6,481 nt of DNA, taken from positions 3,680 through 10,160 of the forward strand of contig DNUE01000022.1 in assembly GCA_003508005.1 (NCBI GenBank), given 5' to 3'. Origin of the DNA: Desulfobulbaceae bacterium (GTDB taxonomy: Bacteria; Desulfobacterota; Desulfobulbia; Desulfobulbales; Desulfobulbaceae). A model generated the notes under the pieces. It was not told the DNA's origin, did not search any database, and worked only from the letters and a program-made list of their open reading frames with translations. The position numbers and the translations under genes were made by a program. Shown in pieces: positions 5,245 to 6,481 of this stretch (the stretch's first letter is position 1; every line of letters starts with the position of its first letter).

Positions 5245-6481
5245 TGGGCGACGAGAGCAGAACGATGCAGCCTCTTAAGGTAGCCATAATTTGGCACATG
5301 CACCAGCCCGACTACCGGGATCCCGCGACCGGGCAAGCCCTGCTGCCCTGGGTTTACCTGCATGCCGTCAAGGATTACGGAGAGATGCTGGCCACGGCCC
5401 GGGAAATTCCCGGCGTCCGCCTGACTTTCAACCTGGTGCCGATTCTGCTGGACCAGCTCGCTGCCTATGGCCGGGGCGAGTTGTCCGATCGCTGGATGGA
5501 CACGGCGCGCCGGGATCCGAAAGACATGGATGTCCAGGAACGGACCTTTCTCGTCGACTCTTTTTTTTCGGTGCATGGCGAGCGCCACATTCAGCCCTAT
5601 GCCCGTTTTCGCGAACTGGCCGCCCTCAAGGAAGCCGGCGGCCGTCGGGCGGCCGAAAGTTTCGGCATTCAGGACCTGCGCGACCTGCAGGTTTGGTTTC
5701 TGCTGTCCTGGGCGGGGCATCACGCCCGCCGGGAGCATCGGCTCATCGAACGCCTGCAGGCCAAGGGCCGGGGCTTCACCGAACCGGACAAGGGCGCCTT
5801 GCTGAAGCTTTACGATCGGCTGGTGGCCGAGGTCCTGGCCGCCTATCGGACGGCGGAAGCCAGCGGCAAGGTGGAACTGTCTATTACCCCCTACGCGCAT
5901 CCCATTTTGCCGCTGCTGTGCGACACGGCCGTCGCCGCCCGGGCGCGCAGCGGCGTCCAGCTGCCGCAAATCCCCTTTGTGCATCCCGAGGATGCGCGCA
6001 CCCATCTGCGTTTTTCCGCACGCTGCGCCGAACAGCATCTCGGCGTCGGCCGGCGTGGGGTCTGGCCGGCGGAAGGCGCCGTCAGTGAAGTCGCGGTTCG
6101 CCTGATGGCCGAAGAGGGTGCCCTGTGGGCCGCCTCCGATGAGGAAATCCTGGCCCGCAGCCTGACCGATGGTCTGCAGGATCGTCGCCGTCTCTACCGC
6201 CCCTATGAGTACGCCGGTCTGCCGCTGTTGTTTCGGGACCGGGCTCTGTCGGACCGCATCGGTTTTGCCTATGCCCGGTGGCCGGCCGCCGAAGCCGCCA
6301 CCGATCTCCTGGATCGCCTGCAGGATATTGCCAGCCAGGCTCCGGGGGGGCTGGTGACCCTGATCCTGGATGGGGAGAACTGTTGGGAGCGCTACGAAGA
6401 CAACGGCTATCCGTTTCTCAAAGCCTTGTATCAGGGTCTGTTGGATGCGCCCGAGTTGGCCATGGTGACGGTCAGTGAGGG
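5244..6481 (+). CDS. Glycoside hydrolase family 57 protein (alpha-amylase/glucanotransferase type), truncated by right edge
   Basis: 412 complete codons are visible. GH57 enzymes hydrolyse, transfer or branch alpha-1,4-glucans with retention of configuration. Family landmarks, numbered from the ATG at 5244: WHMHQPDY (17-24, region 1), TPYAHPILPLL (215-225, region 2-like), WPAEG with probable nucleophile E277 (274-278, region 3) and LDGENCWE with probable acid/base D376 (375-382, region 4). All the key catalytic residues I can place are intact. No signal peptide is seen, so it is probably cytoplasmic. The exact reaction cannot be read from the sequence. The ATG at 5244 overlaps the preceding stop (TGATG), favouring coupling; an in-frame ATG at 5265 would give MQPLKVAIIWHMHQP, equally typical of family starts, with a weak GAGAG (5253-5257) upstream. 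The neighbouring sugar-nucleotide gene supports a role in glycogen-like or other polysaccharide metabolism. Confidence 0.93.
   Translation, partial: MGDESRTMQPLKVAIIWHMHQPDYRDPATGQALLPWVYLHAVKDYGEMLATAREIPGVRLTFNLVPILLDQLAAYGRGELSDRWMDTARRDPKDMDVQERTFLVDSFFSVHGERHIQPYARFRELAALKEAGGRRAAESFGIQDLRDLQVWFLLSWAGHHARREHRLIERLQAKGRGFTEPDKGALLKLYDRLVAEVLAAYRTAEASGKVELSITPYAHPILPLLCDTAVAARARSGVQLPQIPFVHPEDARTHLRFSARCAEQHLGVGRRGVWPAEGAVSEVAVRLMAEEGALWAASDEEILARSLTDGLQDRRRLYRPYEYAGLPLLFRDRALSDRIGFAYARWPAAEAATDLLDRLQDIASQAPGGLVTLILDGENCWERYEDNGYPFLKALYQGLLDAPELAMVTVSE

Noticed and set aside
5124..6038. 304-codon minus-strand frame opposite the fusion's end and the GH57 gene
   Set aside because: Shadow of two genes whose plus-strand frames contain family signatures; it also spans their junction.
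6344..6350. Run of seven G in the GH57 gene as a phase-variation tract
   Set aside because: Short for a slippage tract, at ordinary glycine codons in GC-rich DNA, in what is probably a cytoplasmic enzyme.
1..6481. CRISPR array, insertion sequence, prophage or defence system
   Set aside because: No spaced direct repeats, transposase or integrase motifs, att-like repeats or defence-protein motifs were seen; gene content is metabolic and housekeeping.

Overview
The window is GC-rich and densely coded. It looks like a chromosomal segment of a Gram-negative anaerobe of the Desulfuromonadales/Geobacterales type. That placement is an inference from gene content (an NDP-sugar pyrophosphorylase fused to a phosphomannomutase-like module, beside a GH57 glycosidase and a stand-alone receiver) and from the GC-rich codon use; no rRNA or species marker is present.

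Layout. Positions 1-744 (minus) hold the N-terminal third of a Rep/UvrD-type superfamily 1A DNA helicase that runs off the left edge. A roughly 390-bp intergenic stretch (745-1138) follows. It carries a putative helicase promoter, a divergent putative promoter, a possible 38-codon membrane-protein ORF (913-1029, plus), a hairpin and an A/T tract. Positions 1139-2050 (minus) encode a complete YhcC/TIGR01212-type radical SAM protein. Between it and the next gene, 2051-2338 holds a promoter for each direction. The plus-strand promoter is a near-consensus extended -10 promoter, and about 165 nt further on there is a strong intrinsic terminator that ends only 12 nt before the next ribosome binding site. 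From 2339 to the right edge, three plus-strand genes overlap by 1-4 bases: a receiver-only response regulator, a large nucleotidyltransferase/phosphomutase-like fusion, and a GH57 glycosidase truncated by the window edge.

How the genes may work together. The last three genes form a translationally coupled operon that probably handles sugar nucleotides and alpha-glucan (storage or surface polysaccharide). Its only clear promoter lies upstream of a terminator, so expression of the operon seems to depend on read-through. The most notable observations are (1) this structured, terminated leader RNA, which could be an attenuator, an unrecognised riboswitch-like element or a small RNA; and (2) the phosphomutase module of the fusion, which has lost all four active-site loops and looks like a pseudoenzyme domain. 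The helicase and the radical SAM protein are housekeeping neighbours with no evident link to the operon.
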